This document shows positions 6,865 through 14,170 of a DNA stretch of 17,476 nt, piece by piece; positions within the stretch are counted from its first letter, which is position 1; each line of letters starts with the position of its first letter. The notes beneath the pieces are model-generated. The model searched no databases, was not told the DNA's origin, and saw nothing but the letters and a program-made list of their open reading frames with translations. Source of the DNA: Actinomycetales bacterium (GTDB lineage Bacteria; Actinomycetota; Actinomycetes; Actinomycetales; Cellulomonadaceae); NCBI GenBank assembly GCA_012514545.1, contig JAAZAC010000166.1:1-17476 (forward strand), given 5' to 3'. Position numbers and translations under genes: made by a program.

Positions 6865-9078
6865 TCACCCGGCCCGGAACAGGCGCGGGAGCAGGTCGAC
6901 GAGGTTCGCGGACCACACGTCGAAGCCGTGCGGACCGACGGACTCGCCGGCGAACTCGTAGGCCACCCCGGCGGCGTCGAGCGTCGCCATCGTCCCGTAG
7001 ACCCAGTCGCGGGCGAAGTCGCTGACGTCGCCCACGTAGATGCGGGCGAGCGTCGTCGTCGCGTTCACCGCCTCGGCGTCGAACGGCGGCGTGAAGAACA
7101 GGCCGCCGGAGAAGGCGCCGACGTAGGCGAACTGACCCGGGTTGGTGAGCCACGTGACGAGCGAGTTCATGCCGCCCATCGACAGCCCGGCGATCGCCCG
7201 CTGCTGCGGGTCGTCGGTCACGTGGTACTCGGCCGCCAGCGCCGGGATGACGTTCTCGAGCAGCTCGGCCTGGTAGTTCGGCACGTTGCCGTCCGGCATG
7301 ACGACGACCATCGGCTCGATCTCGCCCTGCCGGTACAGGTTGTCGAGGATCTGCGGGGCCCGGCCGACCTCGACCCAGTCGCCCCAGTTCTGGCCGCCGC
7401 CGTGGTTGAGGACGAACAGCGGGTACGGCTCGGCGCGGGCCGGGTCGTAGTCCACCGGGGTCAACACGTAGGCGCTGCGCTCGGCGCCGGTGACGGCGCT
7501 GTGGTACGTCAGCACCGACACCTCGCCGCGCTCCCCCTCGGGGGCGTCCGCGAGCAGCCAGTCCGTCTCGCCCGGCACGAACAGCGGGCTCACGCCGGTG
7601 AGCCAGGTGACCGTGTCCGCCGGGTCCTTGACGTCCACGCCGTCGACGACGTAGCGGTAGTAGTAGAACCCGTCGAGCGGGCCGAGGGACAGCCGCCAGC
7701 GGTCGCCGACCTTCGTCATCGGGATCCGGAACCAGGCCCCGTTCGGCGCCCAGTTCGCCCACACGGTGACGTCCTTGGCGTCGGCCCACTGCGTGCCGGT
7801 CTCGAAGGTGACGATGCCGTTCTCGTCGACGTGCGGGGTCGTGATCGAGCCCGTCGGCGGGGCGACGTACGGCGCGGTGAGCGGCCCGTGCCCCTCGCGG
7901 GGGCCGCCGTCGGCGTGGCCGTCGAACACCCGGGAGGCGAAGTCGCGCACGGCCTCGCGCCAGGTGTCCCAGGTGCCGCCCTGGTCGGGGTCGACGCCGT
8001 CGAACTGGTGCCGCACGCCGGCGGCCTCGAACGTGCGCAGCAGCGCCTCGGTGCCGTTGTAGGCGGGGTCGAGCACGTTGCCCACGTAGAGCCGGAGCAG
8101 GTCGAGCTGCGCGTTCATCTTGTTGGCGTCCGGCTTCTTCAGCTGCAGGCCCTCGAGCGCGCCGGAGAACGAGCCGACCGACGCGAAGCGGTTCGGCTCG
8201 CGGACCGCGATCTCGAGCGCCGTCGTGGCGCCGGTGCCGATGCCGGCCACGGCCCGCCGCTTGTGGTCCGGGCCGACGCGGTACGCCTTCTGCACCGCCG
8301 GCACGAGCGAGTCGAGCAGCTCGGCGCGCGGGTCCGGGCCGTTGACGTCGGCCATGACGACGACCATCGGCTCGAGCTCACCGGCGACCGCGAGGTTGTC
8401 CAGCACCTGCGGCACGCGCCCCAGCTCGGCCCACTCGCGGGCGCTCTGCCCCTCGTCGGCGAGCAGGTAGAGCGTCGGGGCCGGCTTGCCGCGCTCGGCG
8501 TCGTAGTCGGGGTGCGTCCAGACGAGGACCGTCCGGTCCTCGTGCGTCACCGTGCTGCGGTAGGTCAGCTCGGCGACCTCACCGCCCCCGGACGCGACGT
8601 CGGCCATCCACTCGACCTCCGGCCCGGGCACGAAGTACGTGTTCCACGTCGGCCGGGACGTGACCGCGACCGGGGTGTCCGGGTTGCGGAAGGAGACCTT
8701 CGTCCGGTCCGGCATCGTCGCCGTGTACGTGTAGTAGTAGAGCCCGGGCGGCACCGGCCCCCACATGCCCTGGTAGTCGGCCCCGCTGGGGTCCAGCGCG
8801 AGGTCGGACCACGTGCCCGCGGGCCCGATGTTGCCCTGCAGCTCGACGACCGCGGGGCGTGCGCCCACGATCTCCTCGACCTGCGCCTGGGAGATCGTGA
8901 AGCGGTAGTAGCCACCCTCCGCCGTCGTGACCCAGGGGTCGGGCGCCGGCGGGTCGTCCGCCGCGACGGCGGGCGTGGCGACCACCGCCGCCCCCAGTGC
9001 CACCGCCGCGCCGGCGAGGAGCGCCGTCGCGCGTCGAAGAGTCCTCGGGCCACGCGGCCCGGGTCGGGTCATCACCAT
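6865..9078 (-). CDS. Secreted tandem CBM48-like/CE1 (Fes-type) esterase with a degenerate first esterase unit
   Basis: The 737-residue protein begins with a Sec signal peptide: a basic start with RTLRR, then a hydrophobic run ending near TPAVAA (residues 35-40). Two homologous units follow. Each has an E-set/CBM48-like beta domain (GLYYYTYTATMPD at 112-124; FYYYRYVVDG at 471-480) and an esterase D/feruloyl-esterase-like alpha/beta hydrolase (from about 167 and 519). The second unit has nucleophile Ser633 in GLSMG, Asp687 in GDVSD and His717 in GPHGFDVW. The first unit has Gly281 and Gly368 at the Ser and His positions (GIGTG; DQGGTWDTW), keeping only Asp337, so it looks inactive. The probable role is extracellular removal of acetyl or feruloyl groups from xylan; which one cannot be told from sequence. 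The ATG at 9078 is chosen for AGGAGG 7 nt upstream. Operators D and E lie in front. Confidence 0.85.
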   Translation of the reverse strand: MVMTRPGPRGPRTLRRATALLAGAAVALGAAVVATPAVAADDPPAPDPWVTTAEGGYYRFTISQAQVEEIVGARPAVVELQGNIGPAGTWSDLALDPSGADYQGMWGPVPPGLYYYTYTATMPDRTKVSFRNPDTPVAVTSRPTWNTYFVPGPEVEWMADVASGGGEVAELTYRSTVTHEDRTVLVWTHPDYDAERGKPAPTLYLLADEGQSAREWAELGRVPQVLDNLAVAGELEPMVVVMADVNGPDPRAELLDSLVPAVQKAYRVGPDHKRRAVAGIGTGATTALEIAVREPNRFASVGSFSGALEGLQLKKPDANKMNAQLDLLRLYVGNVLDPAYNGTEALLRTFEAAGVRHQFDGVDPDQGGTWDTWREAVRDFASRVFDGHADGGPREGHGPLTAPYVAPPTGSITTPHVDENGIVTFETGTQWADAKDVTVWANWAPNGAWFRIPMTKVGDRWRLSLGPLDGFYYYRYVVDGVDVKDPADTVTWLTGVSPLFVPGETDWLLADAPEGERGEVSVLTYHSAVTGAERSAYVLTPVDYDPARAEPYPLFVLNHGGGQNWGDWVEVGRAPQILDNLYRQGEIEPMVVVMPDGNVPNYQAELLENVIPALAAEYHVTDDPQQRAIAGLSMGGMNSLVTWLTNPGQFAYVGAFSGGLFFTPPFDAEAVNATTTLARIYVGDVSDFARDWVYGTMATLDAAGVAYEFAGESVGPHGFDVWSANLVDLLPRLFRAG

Positions 9079-9085
9079 CGATGTT

Positions 9086-9091
9086 CCTCCT
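9086..9091 (-). promoter_or_regulatory. Ribosome binding site fixing the esterase start
   Basis: AGGAGG stands 7 nt before the ATG at 9078 and 13 nt before an in-frame ATG at 9072. The spacing favours 9078. The open frame continues upstream to 9207 but would run through the operators. Confidence 0.75.
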
Positions 9092-9164
9092 GCGACTCCG
9101 ACCGGCGGGTCGGCACGTGACCGCGCCGGCCTCCGCCGCGCCGAGCCGGGGGAATCCCGTCGAG

Positions 9165-9193
9165 GCGGTATCCGGACCCGTCGGCTCCTGCAA
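9165..9193 (-). promoter_or_regulatory. Possible promoter of the esterase gene
   Basis: On the minus strand TTGCAG (complement of 9188-9193) and TACCGC (complement of 9165-9170) are spaced by 17 bp. The -35-like box lies inside operator D. The match to consensus is modest. Confidence 0.35.
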
Positions 9194-9201
9194 CGTTGTA
9201 G
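9188..9201. promoter_or_regulatory. Probable LacI-family operator D
   Basis: CTGCAACGTTGTAG is symmetric at six of seven base pairs about its central CG and differs from operator A only in the last base. It lies 110 bp upstream of the esterase start, its centre 26 bp from operator E. Confidence 0.75.
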
Positions 9202-9213
9202 AAACACTCCGAT

Positions 9214-9227
9214 CTACAACGTCGTAG
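9214..9227. promoter_or_regulatory. Probable LacI-family operator E
   Basis: CTACAACGTCGTAG is symmetric at six of seven base pairs and is one of the two best copies of the motif. It lies between the LacI regulator gene that ends at 9328 and the esterase gene, paired with operator D. Confidence 0.75.
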
Positions 9228-9290
9228 AAGACGGGTTGCCAGCATCGTCGGCCGCGCCCCCGGGCCGCGTCAAGACCCCCGCCGGCACTC

Positions 9291-9327
9291 GCGCGCCCGG
9301 CCGCCGGGCCCTGCCGGGGCGGCGCGC
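9291..9327 (-). terminator. Terminator-like hairpin directly after the LacI regulator gene
   Basis: Starting right after the stop codon, the minus strand can pair GCGCG with CGCGC (9291-9295 with 9323-9327) and, inside, CCCGGC with GCCGGG (9296-9301 with 9313-9318), separated by a 4-nt bulge. It would end transcription of the regulator before the esterase promoter. The fold is imperfect and there is no T-tract. Confidence 0.45.
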
Positions 9328-10359
9328 TCAGGCCTTGCGCGGCGTCGTCTCGCGCTCCACGATGCGCATCCGCGCCAGGTGGAGCACCGGCGGCTCGGGC
9401 TCCGCGGGACGCTCGGTGCGCTCCCGCACCCGCCGGCAGAGGAGCTCCACCGCGCGCTCGGCGATCTCCTTGCGGCCGGGGTCGACGCTCGTCAGGGCGG
9501 GCGTGGTGTAGCGCGCGTCCTCGGTGTCGTCGAAGCCGACGACGGCGACCTCCTCCGGCACGCCCACCCCGCGCACCTTGAGCTCGTACAGCGCGCCGAT
9601 GGCGAGGGCGTCGTTGAAGGCGACGACGCCGTCCACCGGCGCCCCCGAGTCGAGGACCGCCGCCATGGCGCGCGCGCCGTTGGTGCGGTGCCAGGCGTCG
9701 TCCGCCCAGCCGAGGAGCCGCTCGTCGACCTCGAGCCCGCGCGCGGCGAGCGCCTCGCGGTAGCCCTGGAAGCGCAGGGTCGCGGCGCCCGCGGTCTCGG
9801 CGTGCAGCATGCCGATGACGGCGATGTGCCGCCGCCCGCGCTCGAGCAGGAGCTCGGTGGCGGCGCGGGCCCCCTCGACGTTGCGCATCGTCACGTGGTC
9901 GACCGCGGGCGAGAAGATCTGCTCCCCGAGCAGCACGATCGGGTACTCGACCTCCTCGAGCAGGCGCGCGTCCCGCTGGTCGAGCGCCGCGGCGCTGAAC
10001 AGCAGCCCGTCGACCAGCCCGCGGCGCGGCTCGCGCAGGGCCGCGAGCTCGCCCTCCCGCGTGTAGCCCGTGGGCTCGATGAGGACCTGCACCTCGTGGC
10101 GCCGCGCGGCGGCGAGGATGTCGTCGGCCAGCTCGCCGAAGTACGGCTGCCCCAGCTCGGGGACGGCCAGCCCGATCATGCCGGTGCGCCCGGAGCGCAG
10201 GCTGCGGGCGGTCATGTTGACCTGGTAACCGAGCTCCTCGATCGCGGCGAGCACCCGCTGGCGCGTCGTCTCACGGATGTACGGGTAGCCGTTGAGGACG
10301 TTGGAGACGGTCTTGACGGACACGCCCGCCAGCCGTGCGACGTCGACCATCGTCGCCAC
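9328..10359 (-). CDS. LacI-family transcriptional regulator, probable repressor of the esterase and CUT1-glycosidase operons
   Basis: The 343-residue protein has an N-terminal LacI helix-turn-helix (TMVDVARLAGVSVKTVSNVLNG, 3-24) and the hinge-helix region TARSLRSGRTGMIGLAVPEL (50-69). A periplasmic-binding-protein-like effector domain follows, with the late motif VAVVGFDDTEDARYTTPALTSV. The bases it reads are set mainly by the recognition helix, here V-K...N where LacI has Y-Q...R. Because the gene lies next to the palindromes at 9188 and 9214, and the same motif recurs at 6683-6776, I infer that it represses both units until a sugar inducer binds. The GTG start at 10359 is chosen because GGAGGAG stands 6 nt upstream; an ATG nine bases on is the alternative. 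The gene seems monocistronic, with hairpins on both sides. Confidence 0.9.
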   Translation of the reverse strand: MATMVDVARLAGVSVKTVSNVLNGYPYIRETTRQRVLAAIEELGYQVNMTARSLRSGRTGMIGLAVPELGQPYFGELADDILAAARRHEVQVLIEPTGYTREGELAALREPRRGLVDGLLFSAAALDQRDARLLEEVEYPIVLLGEQIFSPAVDHVTMRNVEGARAATELLLERGRRHIAVIGMLHAETAGAATLRFQGYREALAARGLEVDERLLGWADDAWHRTNGARAMAAVLDSGAPVDGVVAFNDALAIGALYELKVRGVGVPEEVAVVGFDDTEDARYTTPALTSVDPGRKEIAERAVELLCRRVRERTERPAEPEPPVLHLARMRIVERETTPRKA

Positions 10360-10421
10360 AGACGTCTCCTCCGATCACCGCGCCACGGCCCGTGCCCCTT
10401 CCCGTCGGGCCGCCGGCGCGC

Positions 10422-10431
10422 CGTCAATCTA
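10422..10431 (-). promoter_or_regulatory. Possible promoter elements of the LacI regulator gene
   Basis: On the minus strand TAGATT (complement of 10426-10431) fits a TANNNT -10 box without a good -35. The overlapping TTGACG (10422-10427) could instead be a -35 box without a good -10. No copy of the CAACGTTG operator is present in this 123-bp gap, so autoregulation through that motif is not apparent. Confidence 0.25.
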
Positions 10432-10442
10432 CCCGATCATGC

Positions 10443-10471
10443 CCGCCCGGCGGCCGGGTACGGCCGGGCGG
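10443..10471 (-). terminator. Terminator-like hairpin at the end of the CUT2 operon
   Basis: A perfect 9-bp stem (CCGCCCGGC at 10443-10451, complement at 10463-10471) has an 11-nt loop. It begins 11 nt after the stop codon of the second LacI gene and would close the transporter-regulator transcript. Confidence 0.55.
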
Positions 10472-10482
10472 CCCGCAGGGGC

Positions 10483-11544
10483 TCATCGCAGGGGCCGCGC
10501 GCGCTCGGCGGCGGACGGCTCCATCGCCCGCGACCCGACGGCGCGCGTCGAGTCGCGCACGACGAGTCGCGTCGCGAGCGGCGTCTCCGTCATCTCGTCC
10601 TGGCCCTCCTCGAGCGAGACGAGCAGCTTCTGCACCATGAGCTCGCCGAGCGTGGCGAAGTCCTGGCGCACCGTCGTCAGCGGCGGGTAGAGGTACGCCG
10701 CCTCCGGGATGTCGTCGAACCCGACGATGGAGATGTCCTCCGGCACCGCGAGCGAGCGCTCGCGCAGTGCGGAGAGCAGCCCGATCGCGGTGAGGTCGTT
10801 GGAGCAGAACACCGCCATCCCGGGCTCCAGGTCCATCTCGCGCCCGAGCCGGTAGCCGCCCTCGGCCTGCCAGTTGCCGTAGACGAGGTCGACCACGGGC
10901 AGCCCCCGCTCCGCGAGCTCGTCCCGCCAGCCGCGGACCCGCTCGACCGCGTCGGCCGCCCGCGCGGGACCGGCGATGTGCGCGATCCGGGTGTGCCCGA
11001 GCTCGGCGAGGTGGCGCACCGCGGCCCGCGCCCCCCGGTACTGGTCGATCTGCACGAGCAGCGGGCTGCGCCGGGCCGACGACGCCGCCGCCACGACCGG
11101 GACGGACAGGTCGAGCTCGCGGACCATCTCGAGCACCCCGATGTCCATGACGATGAGCGCGATGGCGTCCACCCGCCGTCGGAGCAGGCCCTCGATCGCC
11201 GCGCGGACGGCGCCCGGGTCGTCGTCGACGGTCGTCACCGTGTCCACGCTGTACCGGGCCGCGCGCGCCGCGATGGAGAAGTGCATCCCGATGCGCACGG
11301 GGCCGTGGTCGGACACGGCGGGCGCGATGAGGCCGAGGGTGCGCGTGCGCCGCGAGACGAGCGACCGCGCGGCGGGCGACGGGCTGTAGTTGAGCTGCGC
11401 GATGGCCTGCTCGACGCGCGCGCGGGTCGCCGGCCGGACGTTCGGCAGCCCGTTGAGGACGCGGGAGACGGTCTGGTGCGACACGCCCGCGAGCCGGGCG
11501 ACGTCGAAGATGTTCGCGGCCCGCGTCGGCTTCTCGTCGGCCAT
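10483..11544 (-). CDS. LacI-family transcriptional regulator at the 3' end of the CUT2 sugar-transport operon
   Basis: The product (353 residues from ATG 11544) has a LacI helix-turn-helix (IFDVARLAGVSHQTVSRVLNG), then a hinge (YSPSPAARSLVSRRTRTLGLI) and a sugar-binding-type effector domain ending in the IVGFDDIPEAAYLYPPLTTV motif. The recognition positions are H-Q...R, unlike the V-K...N of the other LacI protein here, so the two should read different operators. The ATG is preferred to the GTG at 11550 because AGGAGG lies 7 nt before the ATG but only 1 nt before the GTG. The start is 2 nt after the ATPase stop, so it is translationally coupled to the transporter. It probably regulates that operon, whose promoter is outside the window, in response to the imported sugar. 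Confidence 0.88.
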   Translation of the reverse strand: MADEKPTRAANIFDVARLAGVSHQTVSRVLNGLPNVRPATRARVEQAIAQLNYSPSPAARSLVSRRTRTLGLIAPAVSDHGPVRIGMHFSIAARAARYSVDTVTTVDDDPGAVRAAIEGLLRRRVDAIALIVMDIGVLEMVRELDLSVPVVAAASSARRSPLLVQIDQYRGARAAVRHLAELGHTRIAHIAGPARAADAVERVRGWRDELAERGLPVVDLVYGNWQAEGGYRLGREMDLEPGMAVFCSNDLTAIGLLSALRERSLAVPEDISIVGFDDIPEAAYLYPPLTTVRQDFATLGELMVQKLLVSLEEGQDEMTETPLATRLVVRDSTRAVGSRAMEPSAAERARPLR

Positions 11545-11546
11545 CG

Positions 11547-13076
11547 TCACCCCTCCTGCTCGTCGTCGGGGCTGGCCACGAGCGCCAGGAGCGAGTCGAC
11601 GGTGACGTCGTGCGAGGGCAGGGTCTCCACGACGCGGCCGTCGCGCAGGATGGCCACGCGGTCGCCGACGCGCAGCACCTCCTCGAGCTCGGCGGAGATG
11701 AAGACGACGGACAGCCCGTTGTCCGCGAGCTCGCCGACGAGGTTCTGGATCTCGACCTTCGCGCCGACGTCGATCCCGCGCGTCGGCTCGTCCAGCACGA
11801 GCACGCGGGGGGCGAGGGCGAGCAGGCGCGCGAGCAGCACCTTCTGCTGGTTGCCGCCGGAGAGGGTGCCGGCCGGGCGGTCGAGGTCGGGCGGCCGGAT
11901 GCCGAGCGCCTCGACCCAGCTCTGCGCGAGCTCGCGCTGCCGGGCCGGCCGCATCCGGCGCCAGAACCCGCGCTGGGCCTGCACGGCGAGCGTGATGTTC
12001 TCGAGGACGCTGAGCTCGCCGAGGATCCCCTCGACCCGGCGGTTCTCGGAGGAGTAGACGACGCCGAGGGAGATCGCCTTCCGGGGCGAGTCGAGGTGGA
12101 CGGGCCGGCCCTCGATCCGGATGATCCCGGCGTCGAGACCGGCGACGCCGGTGATGGCCCGGGCGAGCGACGTCCGGCCGGAGCCGAGCAGGCCGGCCAC
12201 CCCGACGACCTCGCCCTCGCCGACGTCGAGGTCGGCGGCCGCGATCCCGGGCCCGGCCCCCACGCCGCGCGCGCTGAGGAACACCGGCTGGTCCGCGTCC
12301 TCGCCGAACGTCCGCTCGCGCGCCTTGAACTCCCCAGCCTCGCGCCCGAGCATCTTGTTCACGAGGTCGATGCGCAGCAGCTCGCGCGTGAGGTACTCCC
12401 CCACGAGCTTGCCGTCGCGGAGCACCGTCACCCGGTCGCAGATCTCGTAGACCTGGTCGAGGAAGTGCGAGACGAAGAGGATCGCGACGCCGCGCGCGCG
12501 CAGCTCGCGGATGATCCGGAACAGCTCGGCGACCTCGTCGAGGTCGAGGCTGGAGGTCGGCTCGTCGAGCACGAGCACCCGCACGTCGGTGGAGATGGCC
12601 CGCGCGATCGCGACGAGCTGCTGCACCGCGACGGAGTGCATGCCGAGCGGCGACGCGGGGTCGACGTCGAGCCCGAGGTCGGCCAGGATCTCGCCGGCCC
12701 GACGGCGCATCAGCCGCTGGTTGACGACGCCCCGCGAGCGCGGCTCCCGGCCGAGCAGGATGTTCTCCGCGACCGAGAGGTTCGGCAGCAGCTCGATCTC
12801 CTGGTACACGGTGCCGATGCCCGCACGCTGCGCGTCGTGCGGCCGCGCGAAGCGGACCTCCCGCCCGTCGAGCACCAGCCGCCCGGCGTCGAGCGGCAGC
12901 GCCCCCGTGATGGCCTTGATGAGCGTGGACTTGCCCGCGCCGTTCTCGCCCATGAGCGAGTGCACCTCGCCCGGGAACATCCGGAACGAGACGTCGTCGA
13001 GGGCCGCGTCCGCGCCGAACCGCACAGTGGCGCCGGTGAGCTCGAGCAACGGCTGCGCCACGTCGGCACCGGTCAT
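11547..13076 (-). CDS. Second two-domain sugar ABC ATPase (CUT2, RbsA/YtfR type)
   Basis: The 509-residue protein contains two fused nucleotide-binding domains. The first has Walker A GENGAGKST (43-51), Walker B VLVLDEPTSSLD and SHF switch histidine; its signature is degenerate (MHSVAVQQLVAIARA). The second has the altered Walker A typical of the family (GLLGSGRTSL, 296-305) with intact LSGGNQQK (405-412) and DEPTRGID (429-436). It is similar along its whole length to the ATPase at 15243-16802, so duplication is likely. It would power sugar import through the two CUT2 permeases, either replacing or joining the first ATPase. It follows the YjfF-like permease after 65 nt. The ATG at 13076 has no good ribosome site, so the start is the likeliest rather than certain; the open frame upstream shows no family-like residues. 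Confidence 0.9.
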   Translation of the reverse strand: MTGADVAQPLLELTGATVRFGADAALDDVSFRMFPGEVHSLMGENGAGKSTLIKAITGALPLDAGRLVLDGREVRFARPHDAQRAGIGTVYQEIELLPNLSVAENILLGREPRSRGVVNQRLMRRRAGEILADLGLDVDPASPLGMHSVAVQQLVAIARAISTDVRVLVLDEPTSSLDLDEVAELFRIIRELRARGVAILFVSHFLDQVYEICDRVTVLRDGKLVGEYLTRELLRIDLVNKMLGREAGEFKARERTFGEDADQPVFLSARGVGAGPGIAAADLDVGEGEVVGVAGLLGSGRTSLARAITGVAGLDAGIIRIEGRPVHLDSPRKAISLGVVYSSENRRVEGILGELSVLENITLAVQAQRGFWRRMRPARQRELAQSWVEALGIRPPDLDRPAGTLSGGNQQKVLLARLLALAPRVLVLDEPTRGIDVGAKVEIQNLVGELADNGLSVVFISAELEEVLRVGDRVAILRDGRVVETLPSHDVTVDSLLALVASPDDEQEG

Positions 13077-13086
13077 CGCGCCATTA

Positions 13087-13135
13087 TCGCGACGCGGGGC
13101 CGGGACGGCGGGGCGCCGTGCTGGACTCGTCGCGA
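13087..13135 (-). other. Spacer with possible weak stem between YjfF-like permease and second ATPase
   Basis: TCGCGACG (13087-13094) and its complement (13128-13135) could pair, enclosing a smaller ACGGC/GCCGT hairpin. This is the largest gap among the CUT2 membrane and ATPase genes. It may be a remnant of the joining of an extra gene or a weak attenuator; chance pairing is possible. Confidence 0.25.
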
Positions 13136-13141
13136 CGTCGC

Positions 13142-14170
13142 TCAGCGCCGATGCTCCGATCGGGCGACGATGCCCCGCTGGACCACGATGAACAGCAGGA
13201 GCAGCGCGCCGACGATGATCTGCATCCACGACTGCTCCGCGCCCATGAACGAGATGATCGTCTTGATCGTGCCGAAGACCATGACGCCGATGAGCGAGCC
13301 CGCCACGTAGCCGCGCCCGCCGGTGAGCAGCGTCCCGCCGATGACGACGGCCGCGATGGCGTCGAGCTCCGTGCCGATGCCGTTGCGCGGGTAGCCGGCG
13401 CCGGAGTACGCGGTGAGCATGAGCCCCGCGAGGCCGCCGCAGAAGCCGCTGATCACGTAGACCGCGACCTTCGTGCGCCCGACGTCGAGGCCCATGAGCC
13501 GCGCGGACTGCTCGCTGCCGCCGATGGCGTACACGGTGCGCCCGAACCGGGTCAGGTGCAGCACGAACGCGGCCAGGGCCACGACGACGAGCGCGATGAT
13601 CCCCGTCGGCGTGACGTACCAGTCGCCGAGCCGGATCCGGTTCGACTGCAGCCAGAGGATCCCGGCGTCCTCGACCTTGATCGAGGACAGGCTCACGACG
13701 AACGCGAGCCCGCGCGCGAGGAACAGACCCGCGAGCGACGCGATGAACGGCTGGACGTCGAAGTACTGCACGAGCACGCCGATGAGCAGGCCGACCGCGG
13801 CGCCGCCCGCGAGCATGACCGGCACCGCGACGGCGACCGGCACGCCGGACGAGATGAGCTGCGCGCCGAGGATGCCGGTGAAGGCCATCACGGAGCCGAC
13901 GGACAGGTCGATGCCGCCCGTGAGGATGACGAACGTCATGCCGACGGCGAGGACCAGCAGGTAGGCGTTGTCGAGCAGCAGCGCCGACAGGTTGCGGGCG
14001 GTGATGAAGTCGCCGCGCAGGAACGCCTCCGCGCCCACGAGGAGGATCAGGAGGATGACGACGGCCGCGATCGTGGGTGCCCACGGCGCACGCCGCCCGA
14101 GGAACGACTGCAGGGCGGCGGTGCGGCTCTCGGCGCGCACCGGCCGGCGCTCGGTGGTCGTGACGCTCAT
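13142..14170 (-). CDS. CUT2 sugar ABC transporter permease, YjfF-like
   Basis: The 342-residue membrane protein is of the BPD_transp_2 (RbsC-like) family. A short polar N-terminus is followed by about eight to ten hydrophobic segments. The signature GMTFVILTGGIDLSVGSVMA and the late GGTLLTGGRGYVAGSLIGV are typical of sugar permeases of this type. Its general likeness and second-permease position match E. coli YjfF. It should form a heterodimeric channel with the YtfT-like permease. The ATG overlaps the preceding stop by 4 bp (ATGA), so the two are translated in step. Substrate is likely a monosaccharide. Galactofuranose is the E. coli precedent, but arabinose or another pentose would suit this neighbourhood. 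Confidence 0.9.
   Translation of the reverse strand: MSVTTTERRPVRAESRTAALQSFLGRRAPWAPTIAAVVILLILLVGAEAFLRGDFITARNLSALLLDNAYLLVLAVGMTFVILTGGIDLSVGSVMAFTGILGAQLISSGVPVAVAVPVMLAGGAAVGLLIGVLVQYFDVQPFIASLAGLFLARGLAFVVSLSSIKVEDAGILWLQSNRIRLGDWYVTPTGIIALVVVALAAFVLHLTRFGRTVYAIGGSEQSARLMGLDVGRTKVAVYVISGFCGGLAGLMLTAYSGAGYPRNGIGTELDAIAAVVIGGTLLTGGRGYVAGSLIGVMVFGTIKTIISFMGAEQSWMQIIVGALLLLFIVVQRGIVARSEHRR

Noticed and set aside
9079..9207. Earlier start for the esterase gene
   Set aside because: It would cover operator D and precede a clear signal peptide. AGGAGG 7 nt before 9078 decides the start.
13077..14084. Second ATPase fused to an upstream domain of some 335 residues
   Set aside because: The extra residues are an alternate-frame reading of the YjfF-like permease gene, rich in Arg/His/Pro with no domain.
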